Assembly: GCF_017939625.1 (NCBI RefSeq)
Contig: NZ_JAGKTC010000002.1
Coordinates: 282,416-346,415, forward strand
Source: Pseudoxanthomonas helianthi
GTDB lineage: Bacteria; Pseudomonadota; Gammaproteobacteria; Xanthomonadales; Xanthomonadaceae
DNA length: 64,000 nucleotides
Direction: 5' to 3'
Shown: piece by piece, positions 37,746 to 45,591 of the stretch
Layout of the letters: the number at the start of each line of letters is the position of its first letter
Numbering within the stretch: position 1 is the first letter of the stretch
Notes under the pieces: model-generated
Seen by the model: only the letters and a program-made list of their open reading frames with translations
Databases searched by the model: none
Told to the model about the DNA's origin: nothing
Made by a program: the position numbers and the translations under genes

Positions 37746-39062
37746 ATGAAGACGACTTCACGCTGGCTGGCCGCCTTCGTCCTGCTTCTCGCCCCCCTCG
37801 CGGCCCTCGCCCAACAGCAGGGACTCGAAATCGACATCGTCGGCGGCAACGCCTCGGCGACGCCCATCGCCATCGTGCCGATGCCCTACCAGGGCGCGGC
37901 CGGTGCGCCGCAGACCGACATCGCCGCGGTGGTCCGTGCGGATCTCGAGCGATCCGGCCAGTTCCGCGCGCTGCCGCCGGCCAGCATGGCCGAGAAGCCG
38001 ACCCGCGGTTCGGAGATCCAGTACCCCACGTGGAAGGCGCTGCGCCAGGACTACATCGTGGTCGGCCGCGTGCTCGACGCCGGCGATGGCGGCTACCGGG
38101 TCGAATACGAACTGTTCGACATCGCCAGGCAGGAACGCCTGATCGGCGAGATCAAGAGTGCGCGCGGCAATGCGATGCGCGACGTCGCCCACCAGATGGC
38201 CGACGCGATCTACGAGAAGATCACCGGCGTGCGCGGCGCGTTCTGGACCCGCATCGCGTACATCACCCAGACCGGCGTGGGCAAGGCGGCGCGCTACGCG
38301 TTGATGGTCGCCGACGCCGACGGCTGGAACCCGCAGAGCGTGGTGCGTTCGTCCGAGCCGCTGCTGTCGCCGTCGTGGAGCCCCGATGGGCGTAAGCTGG
38401 CCTACGTCAGCTTCGAGCGCGGCAATTCGTCGATCTACATCCAGGACATCACCACCGGCGCGCGCCAGTTGCTGGCGGCGTTCCGCGGCATCAACGGCTC
38501 GCCGGCGTTCTCGCCCGACGGAAGCAAGCTGGCGCTGACCTTGTCGCGCAGCGGCAATCCGGAAATCTACGTGATGGACCTGGGCAGCAAGGCGCTGACC
38601 CAGTTGACCCGGCAGATCGGCATCGACACCGAGCCGACCTGGAGCGCCGACGGCGGCAGCATCTATTTCACCTCCGACCGCAGCGGCAGGCCGCAGATCT
38701 ACCGCATGTCGTCCAGCGGCGGCGGCGCCACGCGGGTGACCTTCGACGGCGCCTACAACGCCAGCGCCAGCGTTTCCTTCGACGGCAAGAAGATCGCCAC
38801 GGTGCACGGCGGCGGCAACAACTACCGCATCGGCATCATGGACAGCAGCCTGGGCTCGCCGCGCTGGGACAACCTGTCGCCGGGTTCGCTGGACGAATCG
38901 CCGAGCTTCGCCCCGAACGCCAGCATGGTGCTGTACGCGGCGCGCGAAGGTCGCGGCGTGCTCTACGCGGTATCCGCGGATGGCCGCGTGCGCCAGCGCC
39001 TGGTGCTGGCTGGCGGCGACGTGCGCGAGCCGGCGTGGGGCCCGTACCGGGCGCCGCGCTGA
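37746..39062 (+). CDS. tolB: Tol-Pal system periplasmic protein TolB
   Basis: 438 residues from the ATG at 37746; an in-frame GTG at 37740 is equally close. A signal peptide (MKTTSRWLAAFVLLLAPLAALA) precedes the amino-terminal TolB domain (~25-160) and a six-bladed beta-propeller of PD40 repeats (SPSWSPDGRKLAYVSFERG; SPAFSPDGSKLALTLSRSG; EPTWSADGGSIYFTSDRSG). TolB binds Pal in the periplasm. No clear Shine-Dalgarno sequence is seen before it. Confidence 0.96.
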   Translation: MKTTSRWLAAFVLLLAPLAALAQQQGLEIDIVGGNASATPIAIVPMPYQGAAGAPQTDIAAVVRADLERSGQFRALPPASMAEKPTRGSEIQYPTWKALRQDYIVVGRVLDAGDGGYRVEYELFDIARQERLIGEIKSARGNAMRDVAHQMADAIYEKITGVRGAFWTRIAYITQTGVGKAARYALMVADADGWNPQSVVRSSEPLLSPSWSPDGRKLAYVSFERGNSSIYIQDITTGARQLLAAFRGINGSPAFSPDGSKLALTLSRSGNPEIYVMDLGSKALTQLTRQIGIDTEPTWSADGGSIYFTSDRSGRPQIYRMSSSGGGATRVTFDGAYNASASVSFDGKKIATVHGGGNNYRIGIMDSSLGSPRWDNLSPGSLDESPSFAPNASMVLYAAREGRGVLYAVSADGRVRQRLVLAGGDVREPAWGPYRAPR

Positions 39063-39145
39063 CCGTCGATCCAAGCTGAACTGGTTGGACCAAACAGGCT
39101 AGAATTCACCTGAAAGCGTTTTCCCCCGTGAGCCGAGGATTCCAA

Positions 39146-39661
39146 ATGAATACCACCACCCGCGTTCTCGCCGTTTCCCTGGTCGCCGTCGCCGTGCTTG
39201 CCGGTTGCAAGAAGAACGTCAAGCCGACTGAACCGACCGACACCGGCACCACCACCGCCCCGGCCGACACCGGCACCACGACCACCGGCGCGTATGGCCC
39301 GGGCGACCTCGACACCGACGCCTGCCTGCGCCAGCGCGTGGTCTACTTCGACCTCGACCAGGACGCGCTGAAGCCCGAATTCCAGGCCATCGTCGGCTGC
39401 CACGCCAAGTATCTGCGCGACCGTCCGTCGGCCCGCATCAACCTGGAAGGCAATGCCGATGAGCGCGGCAGCCGCGACTACAACCAGGCCCTCGGCGAGC
39501 GCCGCGGCAATGCCGTGTCGTCGGCGCTGCAGGCCGCCGGCGGTTCCGGCAGCCAGCTCAGCGTAGTCAGCTACGGCGAAGAGCGCCCGGTCTGCACCGA
39601 GTCCAACGAGGACTGCTGGGCCCGCAACCGTCGCGTCGAAATCATCTACACGGCCAAGTAA
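39146..39661 (+). CDS. pal: Peptidoglycan-associated lipoprotein Pal
   Basis: 171 residues from the ATG at 39146 (GAGG seven bases upstream), preferred to an in-frame GTG at 39128. Lipoprotein signal with lipobox VLAGC, Cys lipidated in the outer membrane, then a Thr/Pro/Asp-rich linker and an OmpA-like peptidoglycan-binding domain (VVYFDLDQDALKPEF; NLEGNADERGSRDYNQALGERRG; RRVEIIY). A TAGAAT at 39100-39105 could be a -10 for a promoter of its own, without a good -35. Confidence 0.97.
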   Translation: MNTTTRVLAVSLVAVAVLAGCKKNVKPTEPTDTGTTTAPADTGTTTTGAYGPGDLDTDACLRQRVVYFDLDQDALKPEFQAIVGCHAKYLRDRPSARINLEGNADERGSRDYNQALGERRGNAVSSALQAAGGSGSQLSVVSYGEERPVCTESNEDCWARNRRVEIIYTAK

Positions 39662-39674
39662 GCCAACCCCTGCG

Positions 39675-39699
39675 CAGCGGGCGGCCCGGCCGCCCGCTG
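39675..39699 (+). promoter_or_regulatory. Hairpin between pal and cpoB
   Basis: Perfect 10-base arms CAGCGGGCGG / CCGCCCGCTG with a CCCGG loop, lying in the 60-base pal-cpoB gap. No U-tract follows, so a role in stabilising the abundant pal mRNA or as partial attenuator fits better than full termination. Confidence 0.5.
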
Positions 39700-39721
39700 T
39701 CGCCACGGATCCGCCATCGCG

Positions 39722-40531
39722 ATGCCTTCGTTCCGCCCGCTACCGTTGTTCCTGATCGCCGCCGCACTGGCGGTGCCGGCCCATGCGCAACGCCCGAGCC
39801 TGGCCGACCGCGTCGCCGCGCTGGAAGCGCGCGGCAACAACACCCAGGCCAACAGCGACCTGCTCAACCAGCTGAACCAGGTGCGCAGCGAGTTGGCCCA
39901 GCAACGCGAACTGGTCGAGCAACTGCAGAACCAGGTCGAGCAGCTCAAGCAGAGCGGCCGCGACCAATACCTCGACCTCGATGGTCGCCTCAACCGGCTG
40001 GAGGGCGGCGCGCCCGTGGCTCCCGCCGCGCAGGGCAGCACGACCGCCCCAGCGGCCCCACCGGTCGCGCCGCCGTCCACGCGGACCGCCGAGGCCGCGC
40101 CCGCGGTGCATGGCGATGCCGGTGCGCTGGCCAAGGCCGGCGACGAACGCGCCGCCTACGATGCGGCCTTCGATGCGCTGCGCAAGGGCAACTACGTCGA
40201 TTCGGCGCAGTTGTTCCAGAGTTTCCTGCAGATGTACCCGAGCGGCGTGTACGCGCCGAACGCGTTGTACTGGCTCGGCGAAAGCTACTACGTCACCGGC
40301 AACTATCCGCTGGCGATGCAGCAGTTCCAGAGCCTGATCGATCGCTATCCGACCCACGACAAGGCCGCCGGCGCGCTGCTGAAGCTGGGCCTGTCCGAAT
40401 ACGGCCTGGGCAAGATGGACGCCGCCGAACGCACCCTCGGCGACGTGGTCAGCAAATATCCCGGCAGCGACGTGGCCCGCGCCGCCGACGACCGGCTCAA
40501 GGCGATCCAGCTGCGCCGCAACCTGCGCTGA
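39722..40531 (+). CDS. cpoB: Cell division coordinator CpoB (YbgF)
   Basis: 269 residues. A signal peptide (MPSFRPLPLFLIAAALAVPAHA), an amino-terminal trimerising coiled coil (~25-90, QVRSELAQQRELVEQLQNQV), an Ala/Pro linker, and a carboxy TPR domain (~145-265; AYDAAFDALRKGNYVDSAQLFQSFL, NALYWLGESYY). In E. coli it binds TolA and PBP1B to match outer-membrane constriction with cell-wall synthesis. It closes the tol-pal operon. Confidence 0.95.
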   Translation: MPSFRPLPLFLIAAALAVPAHAQRPSLADRVAALEARGNNTQANSDLLNQLNQVRSELAQQRELVEQLQNQVEQLKQSGRDQYLDLDGRLNRLEGGAPVAPAAQGSTTAPAAPPVAPPSTRTAEAAPAVHGDAGALAKAGDERAAYDAAFDALRKGNYVDSAQLFQSFLQMYPSGVYAPNALYWLGESYYVTGNYPLAMQQFQSLIDRYPTHDKAAGALLKLGLSEYGLGKMDAAERTLGDVVSKYPGSDVARAADDRLKAIQLRRNLR

Positions 40532-40547
40532 CCCGCAAGCCGCTTTT

Positions 40548-40650
40548 TGCGGGAGGGGCCATAGCTGCGATGCTTTTCCATCGCCGGCCAATGCAATCGC
40601 GGCCATAGCCGCTCCCACGGAACGAGTCGCGGGCGTGGCCCGCTCCTACA
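40548..40650. repeat. REP-like element, GTGGGAGCG family, three arms
   Basis: GCGGGAGGGGCCATAGCTGCGA (in part, from 40549), its inverted partner ATCGCGGCCATAGCCGCTCCCAC ending 40618 (described in parts), and a third arm GCGGGCGTGGCCCGCTCCTAC ending at 40649. The third arm's CTAC becomes part of the TACAAT that may be the queE -10. Confidence 0.6.
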
Positions 40651-40658
40651 ATAGCCCC
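40647..40658 (+). promoter_or_regulatory. -10 element giving a possibly leaderless queE transcript
   Basis: TACAAT at 40647-40652 ends six bases before the queE ATG, the same spacing as at yheS. No Shine-Dalgarno sequence is present. The hexamer is formed across the end of the REP arm. Confidence 0.35.
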
Positions 40659-41354
40659 ATGAGCAAGCCCGCCACCGCATTCGCCACGCCCAGCGAAATC
40701 GTGCAGTCGCCGCTGGACCGGCTGAAGGTCACCGAGATCTTCCTGTCGCTGCAGGGCGAAGCGCGCGATGTCGGCTGGCCCACGGTGTTCGTGCGCCTGA
40801 CCGGCTGCCCGCTGCGTTGCGGATACTGCGATACCGCCTACGCCTTCCACGGCGGACAGTGGTGGGAGATCGAAGACATCCTCGCCGAGGTCGCGCGCCA
40901 TGGCGTGCGCCACGTCTGCGTGACCGGCGGCGAGCCGCTGGCGCAGAAGCGCTGCATCGGCCTGCTGCAACGGCTGTGCGACGCCGGGTACGTCGTATCG
41001 CTGGAAACCTCGGGCGCGCTGGACGTCGCCAGCGTCGATCCGCGCGTGTCGCGGGTGCTCGACATCAAGACCCCCGGTTCCGGCGAAGTCGCGCGCAACC
41101 GTTGGGAAAACCTGCCGCTGCTGACCGCACGCGACCAGGTCAAGTTCGTCCTGTGCGGCCGTGCGGACTACGAATGGGCGCGCGACCTGTTGCGCGAACA
41201 TCGCCTGCACGAGCGCTGCGACGTGCTGTTCTCGCCCAGCAAGAGCGAACTCGACCCGCGCGAACTGGCCGACTGGATCGTCGCCGACCGTTTGCCGGTG
41301 CGTTTCCAGATGCAGTTGCACAAGATCCTATGGAACGATGAGCCTGGCAGATAG
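40659..41354 (+). CDS. queE: 7-carboxy-7-deazaguanine synthase QueE
   Basis: 231 residues from the ATG at 40659; an upstream in-frame ATG at 40635 lies in the repeat. Radical SAM enzyme: the CxxxCxxC cluster motif reads GCPLRCGYCDT, followed by GGEPL for SAM binding. It turns 6-carboxytetrahydropterin into CDG in the queuosine/preQ1 pathway. QueC, the next enzyme, is encoded just downstream, across an inverted repeat. Confidence 0.95.
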   Translation: MSKPATAFATPSEIVQSPLDRLKVTEIFLSLQGEARDVGWPTVFVRLTGCPLRCGYCDTAYAFHGGQWWEIEDILAEVARHGVRHVCVTGGEPLAQKRCIGLLQRLCDAGYVVSLETSGALDVASVDPRVSRVLDIKTPGSGEVARNRWENLPLLTARDQVKFVLCGRADYEWARDLLREHRLHERCDVLFSPSKSELDPRELADWIVADRLPVRFQMQLHKILWNDEPGR

Positions 41355-41365
41355 CAGATAGAAGT

Positions 41366-41457
41366 CGTCATCCCGGCGAAAGCCGGGACCCAGCCGTTGC
41401 TGTCGCTTCCAGCCAGCCTTGTGCAAAAGCTGGATCCCGGCTTTCGCCGGGACGACG
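41366..41457. repeat. Inverted repeat element between queE and queC
   Basis: Left arm 41366-41394 begins CGTCATCCCGGCGAAAGCC and its inverted copy 41429-41457 ends CGCCGGGACGACG; the arms are 29 bases with two mismatches, and each contains a CCCGGC..GCCGGG hairpin. It belongs to a widespread CGTCATyCC class of bacterial repeats. Confidence 0.75.
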
Positions 41458-41514
41458 AGCAAAAACAGATACGCTGTTTTCTAACCCCCAATCCTAGAGT
41501 CCCATTTCCACCCC

Positions 41515-42180
41515 ATGAAAAAAGCCGTCGTCCTCGTCTCCGGTGGCATGGACTCCGCCGTCGTCCTCGCCATCGCCCGCGAGCAGGGCTTCGCCACGCA
41601 TGCGCTGAGCGTGCGCTACGGCCAGCGCCACACGTCCGAACTGGACGCCGCGGCGAAGGTCGCGGGCGAACTCGGCGCACTCGCGCACAAGACCGTCAAC
41701 GTCGACCTGCGCAGCATCGGCGGCTCGGCGCTGACCGACGACATCGATGTGCCCGAGGCGGGCGGCGACGGCATTCCGGTCACCTACGTGCCGGCGCGCA
41801 ACACCATCATGCTGTCGGTGGCGCTGGGCTGGGCCGAGGTGCTGGGCGCGGCCGACATCTTCTGCGGGGTCAACGCGGTCGACTATTCCGGCTATCCGGA
41901 TTGCCGGCCCGAGTTCATCGCCGCGTTCGAGAAGCTGGCCAACCTGGCGACCAAGGCCGGCGTCGAGGGCGCCGGCATCCGCATCCACGCGCCGCTGATG
42001 CGCATGGGCAAGGACGCCATCGTCCGCGAAGGCCTGCGCCTGGGCGTCGATTTCGCCTCGACCGTGTCCTGCTACCAGGCCGACGCGCAGGGCCGTGCCT
42101 GCGGGCATTGCGATGCGTGCCGCCTGCGCGCCGCCGGGTTCGCCGATGCCGGCGTGGCCGATCCGACGCGCTATGCGTGA
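41515..42180 (+). CDS. queC: 7-cyano-7-deazaguanine synthase QueC
   Basis: 221 residues. ATP-dependent enzyme that converts CDG to preQ0 in queuosine synthesis. PP-loop SGGMDS near residue 9-14, [35 protein letters not shown], and the zinc site formed by Cys in TVSCYQ and CGHCDAC. A TAGAGT at 41495-41500 may be its -10. Confidence 0.96.
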   Translation: MKKAVVLVSGGMDSAVVLAIAREQGFATHALSVRYGQRHTSELDAAAKVAGELGALAHKTVNVDLRSIGGSALTDDIDVPEAGGDGIPVTYVPARNTIMLSVALGWAEVLGAADIFCGVNAVDYSGYPDCRPEFIAAFEKLANLATKAGVEGAGIRIHAPLMRMGKDAIVREGLRLGVDFASTVSCYQADAQGRACGHCDACRLRAAGFADAGVADPTRYA

Positions 42181-42205
42181 TTTCGCGCGGGGCCGCCGCG
42201 TAGGT

Positions 42206-42211
42206 TAGAAT
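42206..42211 (+). promoter_or_regulatory. Candidate -10 of the tRNA-Lys promoter
   Basis: TAGAAT about 40 bases before the tRNA, followed by a GC-rich CCCGGC-GCAAG-GCCGGG hairpin and a run of T. No convincing -35. The same TAGAATTC block occurs before pal. Confidence 0.35.
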
Positions 42212-42250
42212 TCGCGTCCCCGGCGCAAGGCCGGGCGCGTTTTTCAGCTT

Positions 42251-42326
42251 GGGTCGTTAGCTCAGTCGGTAGAGCATCGGACTTTTAATCCGCTGGTCGA
42301 TGGTTCGAATCCATCACGACCCACCA
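42251..42326 (+). tRNA. tRNA-Lys (anticodon UUU)
   Basis: 76 bases including an encoded CCA. Acceptor arms GGGTCGT / ACGACCC pair fully; D arm GCTC..GAGC; anticodon loop CTTTTAA gives UUU, reading AAA/AAG lysine codons; T arm GATGG-TTCGAAT-CCATC. It closely resembles the E. coli tRNA-Lys apart from the anticodon stem. Confidence 0.98.
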
Positions 42327-42400
42327 TTCTTTCCCCGTGGTTCGCCCTTCTGGCGCGTCGTGACGCGTTCATCGTCAAGCTGGGTGAAGGTCGATCGTTC

Positions 42401-42859
42401 CTAACGACGCGGACCGCGCATCGGCGGCATCGTGCGGCCGCCACGATAGCCGTCCGGGCCATCGTATTGGCCCACGCTGATGCTGACGCCGACTTCGCGG
42501 GCCTTGCCCTCGTCGTTGTAGTAGGTCTTGCAGCTGTTCACGTTGAACGCCTGCCAGTTGCTGTTGCCGCCACGGCTGGAATAGCCGACGCCGGCGGCGA
42601 CGGTGCCGTGCGGTTCGCCATTGCAGCGCTCCTCGCGCGCGGAGGCCTGCGGCTCGGTTTTCGTCGCCGGCACGCGGCTGGTATCGCCATACCAGGTTCC
42701 GGGCGGGTCCTTGTGGTACTGGTACGTCGCCGATTTCGGCAAGGCCAGGTCGAGCTCGCTGGCGCTCGCCGGCGCGGATGCATCGCCGGGGGTTTGCGCC
42801 ATGCAGGCCGGCGCGGCGATCAGCAGGCCGGCGAACAACAGGGACAGGGGCTGGTTCAT
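42401..42859 (-). CDS. Small secreted protein of unknown function
   Basis: 152 residues from the ATG at 42859, which opens a signal peptide (MNQPLSLLFAGLLIAAPACMA); a longer frame to 42946 would bury it. Mature part is hydrophilic with two cysteines (EERCNGE and NVNSCKTYY) that could form a disulfide, and a Gly/Arg/Pro-rich tail (YDGPDGYRGGRTMPPMRGPRR). No family is recognised. The cysteine at the signal end does not form a good lipobox. It lies 97 bases downstream of recQ on the same strand. Confidence 0.7.
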   Translation of the reverse strand: MNQPLSLLFAGLLIAAPACMAQTPGDASAPASASELDLALPKSATYQYHKDPPGTWYGDTSRVPATKTEPQASAREERCNGEPHGTVAAGVGYSSRGGNSNWQAFNVNSCKTYYNDEGKAREVGVSISVGQYDGPDGYRGGRTMPPMRGPRR

Positions 42860-42956
42860 CGCGGGCTGGCCGTGGGAAGGGGAATGTCGGCACGCTAGCA
42901 AGGCAAGCTTGAATCGCCGCTGTCGTCGCGGGCCCTGCCGTGTCAACCGAGCGCGT

Positions 42957-44780
42957 TCAGCCCTGTCCGCGCACCGCCTGCAGCACCTGTTCGCCGTACC
43001 GTGCCAGCTTGCTGCCGCCGATCCCGTTGATCCGGGCCAGCTGGTCTAGGCTGTCGGGGCGGTGCTCGGCGATGGCGCGCAGGGTGCTGTCGTGCAGGAT
43101 CATGAAGGGTGGCAGGTTCTGTTCGCGCGCCAGTGCCGCGCGCAACTCGCGCAAGGTGTTGAACAAGGGCAGATCCTGCGGCCGTACCGACAGGCCGGTC
43201 GGGCGCTCGCGCCGTTCGTGTTCGCGGTCGCGCTTGCGCGGCAACTGGCGGCGCATCGTGACCTGGCGCCTGCCTTGCAGCACATTGCGGCTGGCTTCGG
43301 TCAGATGCAGGGCGCCGTAGCCTTCGGCATCGACCGCGACCAGTCCCGCGGCAACCAGCTGCCGGAACACGCTGCGCCAGGCGCCGGCGTCCAGGTCGGC
43401 GCCGATGCCGTAAGTGCTGAGCCGATCGTGGCCGAACTGGCGCACCTTCTCGGTTTCGCCGCCGCGCAGGATGTCGATCAGGTGCGCCGCGCCGAAACGC
43501 TGGCCGCTGCGGTAGATGCAGCTCAGCGCCTTCTGCGCGGCGAGCGTGGCGTTCCAGGTTTCGGCCGGTTCCAGGCAGTTGTCGCAGTTGCCGCAGTCGT
43601 GCGGGTAGATCTCGCCGAAACCGGCGAGCAGCACGCGCCGGCGGCATTCGGTGGATTCGCAGTAGGCCAGCAACTGGTCCAGCTTGATCCGTTCCAGCCG
43701 CTTGCGTTCCTCGCTGGCCTCGCCGCGTTCGATCATCTGCTTGAGCAGGGTCATGTCGCCCAGCCCATAACACAGCCAGGCTTCGGCGGCTTCGCCGTCG
43801 CGGCCGGCGCGGCCGGTTTCCTGGTAATAGCCTTCCAGCGACTTGGGCAGGTCCATGTGGGCAACGAAGCGCACGTCCGGCTTGTCGATGCCCATGCCGA
43901 AGGCGATCGTCGCGACCATCACGACGCCGTCCTCGCGCAGGAAACGGCGCTGGTGCGCCGCGCGCAGTTCCGCATCCAGGCCCGCGTGATAGGGCAGGGC
44001 GGCATGGCCCTGCTGGCGCAGGAATTCCGCGGTCTCCTCGACCTTGCGCCGCGACAGGCAATAGACGATGCCGGCTTCGCCGCGCCGCGTGGCGAGGAAG
44101 TCCAGCAACTGGCGCCGGCCGTTTTCCTTCTGCACCACCGTGTAGCGGATGTTGGGGCGGTCGAACGAGCTGACGAAGCGCCGCGCCTGCTCCAACTGCA
44201 GGCGTTCGGCGATCTCGCGCTGGGTCGGCGGATCGGCGGTCGCGGTCAGGGCGATCCGCGGCACCTGCGGCCAGCGTTCGTGCAGCACGGTCAGCTGGCG
44301 GTATTCGGGGCGGAAGTCGTGGCCCCATTGCGACACGCAGTGGGCTTCGTCGATGGCGAACAGGGCGATCCGGCTGCGCTCCAGCAGGGACAGGAAGCGC
44401 GGGGTCAGCAGGCGCTCGGGGGCGACGTAGAGCAAGTCCAGTTCGCCGGCGAGCAGGGCGTCCTCGACCTGGCGCGCGGTGTCGGCGTCGAGGGTCGAAT
44501 TGAGGAAGGCGGCACGCACGCCGAACTGGCGCAAGGCCTCGACCTGGTCCTGCATCAGCGCGATCAGCGGCGACACCACGATGCCGGTGCCGTCGCGCAG
44601 CAGCGCCGGCACCTGGTAGCACAGCGACTTGCCGCCGCCGGTAGGCATCAGCACCAGGGCGTCGTGGCCGGTGGCGACGTGTTCGACGACTTCCTGTTGC
44701 GGGCCGCGGAAGGCGTCGTAGCCGAACACGTCGCGCAGCAGTCGCTGCGCGGGGCGCAAATCGTGGGTGGAGTGGGGCAT
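42957..44780 (-). CDS. recQ: ATP-dependent DNA helicase RecQ
   Basis: 607 residues from the ATG at 44780 (MPHSTHDLRPAQRLLRDVFGYDAFR), chosen because homologues start here; ATG 44804 would add eight residues. 3'-5' helicase of the RecF pathway. Motif I MPTGGGKSLCYQVPAL, motif II DEAHCVSQWGHDFRPEY, motif VI QETGRAGRDG, the four-Cys zinc site (CESTEC, CGNCDNC) in the RQC domain, and an HRDC domain near the end (LPPFMILHDSTLRAIAEHRP). Confidence 0.96.
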   Translation of the reverse strand: MPHSTHDLRPAQRLLRDVFGYDAFRGPQQEVVEHVATGHDALVLMPTGGGKSLCYQVPALLRDGTGIVVSPLIALMQDQVEALRQFGVRAAFLNSTLDADTARQVEDALLAGELDLLYVAPERLLTPRFLSLLERSRIALFAIDEAHCVSQWGHDFRPEYRQLTVLHERWPQVPRIALTATADPPTQREIAERLQLEQARRFVSSFDRPNIRYTVVQKENGRRQLLDFLATRRGEAGIVYCLSRRKVEETAEFLRQQGHAALPYHAGLDAELRAAHQRRFLREDGVVMVATIAFGMGIDKPDVRFVAHMDLPKSLEGYYQETGRAGRDGEAAEAWLCYGLGDMTLLKQMIERGEASEERKRLERIKLDQLLAYCESTECRRRVLLAGFGEIYPHDCGNCDNCLEPAETWNATLAAQKALSCIYRSGQRFGAAHLIDILRGGETEKVRQFGHDRLSTYGIGADLDAGAWRSVFRQLVAAGLVAVDAEGYGALHLTEASRNVLQGRRQVTMRRQLPRKRDREHERRERPTGLSVRPQDLPLFNTLRELRAALAREQNLPPFMILHDSTLRAIAEHRPDSLDQLARINGIGGSKLARYGEQVLQAVRGQG

Positions 44781-44891
44781 GGCGTCAGGATAACCCGCGT
44801 TCACGGCGGGTCAGTCGGGAGAAGGCGCGCACGAGGGTAGGAAAAACCCTGCGGGAGCGGACCTGCCCGCGGCGGTGCGTAATGTTCCACT

Positions 44892-44963
44892 GTGGGAGCG
44901 ACGTAAGTCGCGATGCCTTGACGCCACCAAAACGAGAACCTTCGCGACTTACGTCGCTCCCAC
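44892..44963. repeat. REP-like element, GTGGGAGCG family, perfect doublet
   Basis: 22-base arms at 44892-44913 (GTGGGAGCGACGTAAGTCGC..) and 44942-44963 are exact inverted copies with a 28-base spacer, in the gap between dps and recQ. A partial arm (GCGGGAGCGGACCTGCCCGC) is at 44851-44870. Confidence 0.8.
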
Positions 44964-44980
44964 AATGAGGTGAATCGGGG

Positions 44981-45508
44981 CTATTCCAGCAGCGAACGCA
45001 GCATCCACGCGTTCTTTTCGTGGATGTTCAGGCGCTGGGTCAGCAGGTCCACGGTGGGATCGTCGCCGGCGTTGTCGGCGGTCTTCAGCACCTTGCGTGC
45101 GGTGCGGCACACGGCTTCGTTGCCGGCGACCAGCTGACGGACCATGTCCTGCCAGCCGGGTACGCCGGTGGCGCCGGGTTCTTCCTGGATCGACGACAGC
45201 TTGACGAACTCCGCGTACGAGCCCGGCGCGTTGAAGCCGAGTGCGCGGATCCGTTCGGCGACTTCGTCGAGTGCGGTCCATTCCTCGGTGTACTGGCCTT
45301 CGAACATCAAGTGCAGGGTGTTGAACATCGGCCCGGTGACGTTCCAGTGGAAGTTGTGGGTCTTCAGGTACAGGGTGTAGCTGTCGGCGAGGAAGCGCGA
45401 CAGCCCTTCGGCGATCTTGCGGCGGTCGCCGGCGGCGATGCCGATGTCGATGTCCGGCGAAGTGGCGGCGGGGGAAGCGGGCTTGCCGGCGGTTTTGCTC
45501 TTGGCCAT
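44981..45508 (-). CDS. dps: Dps-family DNA-protecting ferritin
   Basis: 175 residues from the ATG at 45508, with GAGGAG seven bases upstream; an earlier ATG at 45538 lacks a ribosome site. Dps forms a dodecameric shell that oxidises and stores iron using hydrogen peroxide. The inter-subunit ferroxidase signature is visible: [18 protein letters not shown] and [23 protein letters not shown]. The Lys/Ala/Pro-rich amino tail ([16 protein letters not shown]) may bind DNA. It diverges from hrpA. Confidence 0.95.
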   Translation of the reverse strand: MAKSKTAGKPASPAATSPDIDIGIAAGDRRKIAEGLSRFLADSYTLYLKTHNFHWNVTGPMFNTLHLMFEGQYTEEWTALDEVAERIRALGFNAPGSYAEFVKLSSIQEEPGATGVPGWQDMVRQLVAGNEAVCRTARKVLKTADNAGDDPTVDLLTQRLNIHEKNAWMLRSLLE

Positions 45509-45591
45509 GGGGGTGCTCCTCGTGGTGGTTGCGGTCACAATAATCCGCCCCCATGCATTGTGTAAGTGGAAAATTCCGCTTCCTCCGATTG

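Noticed and set aside
45553..45591. Earlier ATG for hrpA
   Set aside because: Adds an atypical [10 protein letters not shown] leader close to the dps start; the ATG at 45592 gives the usual length.
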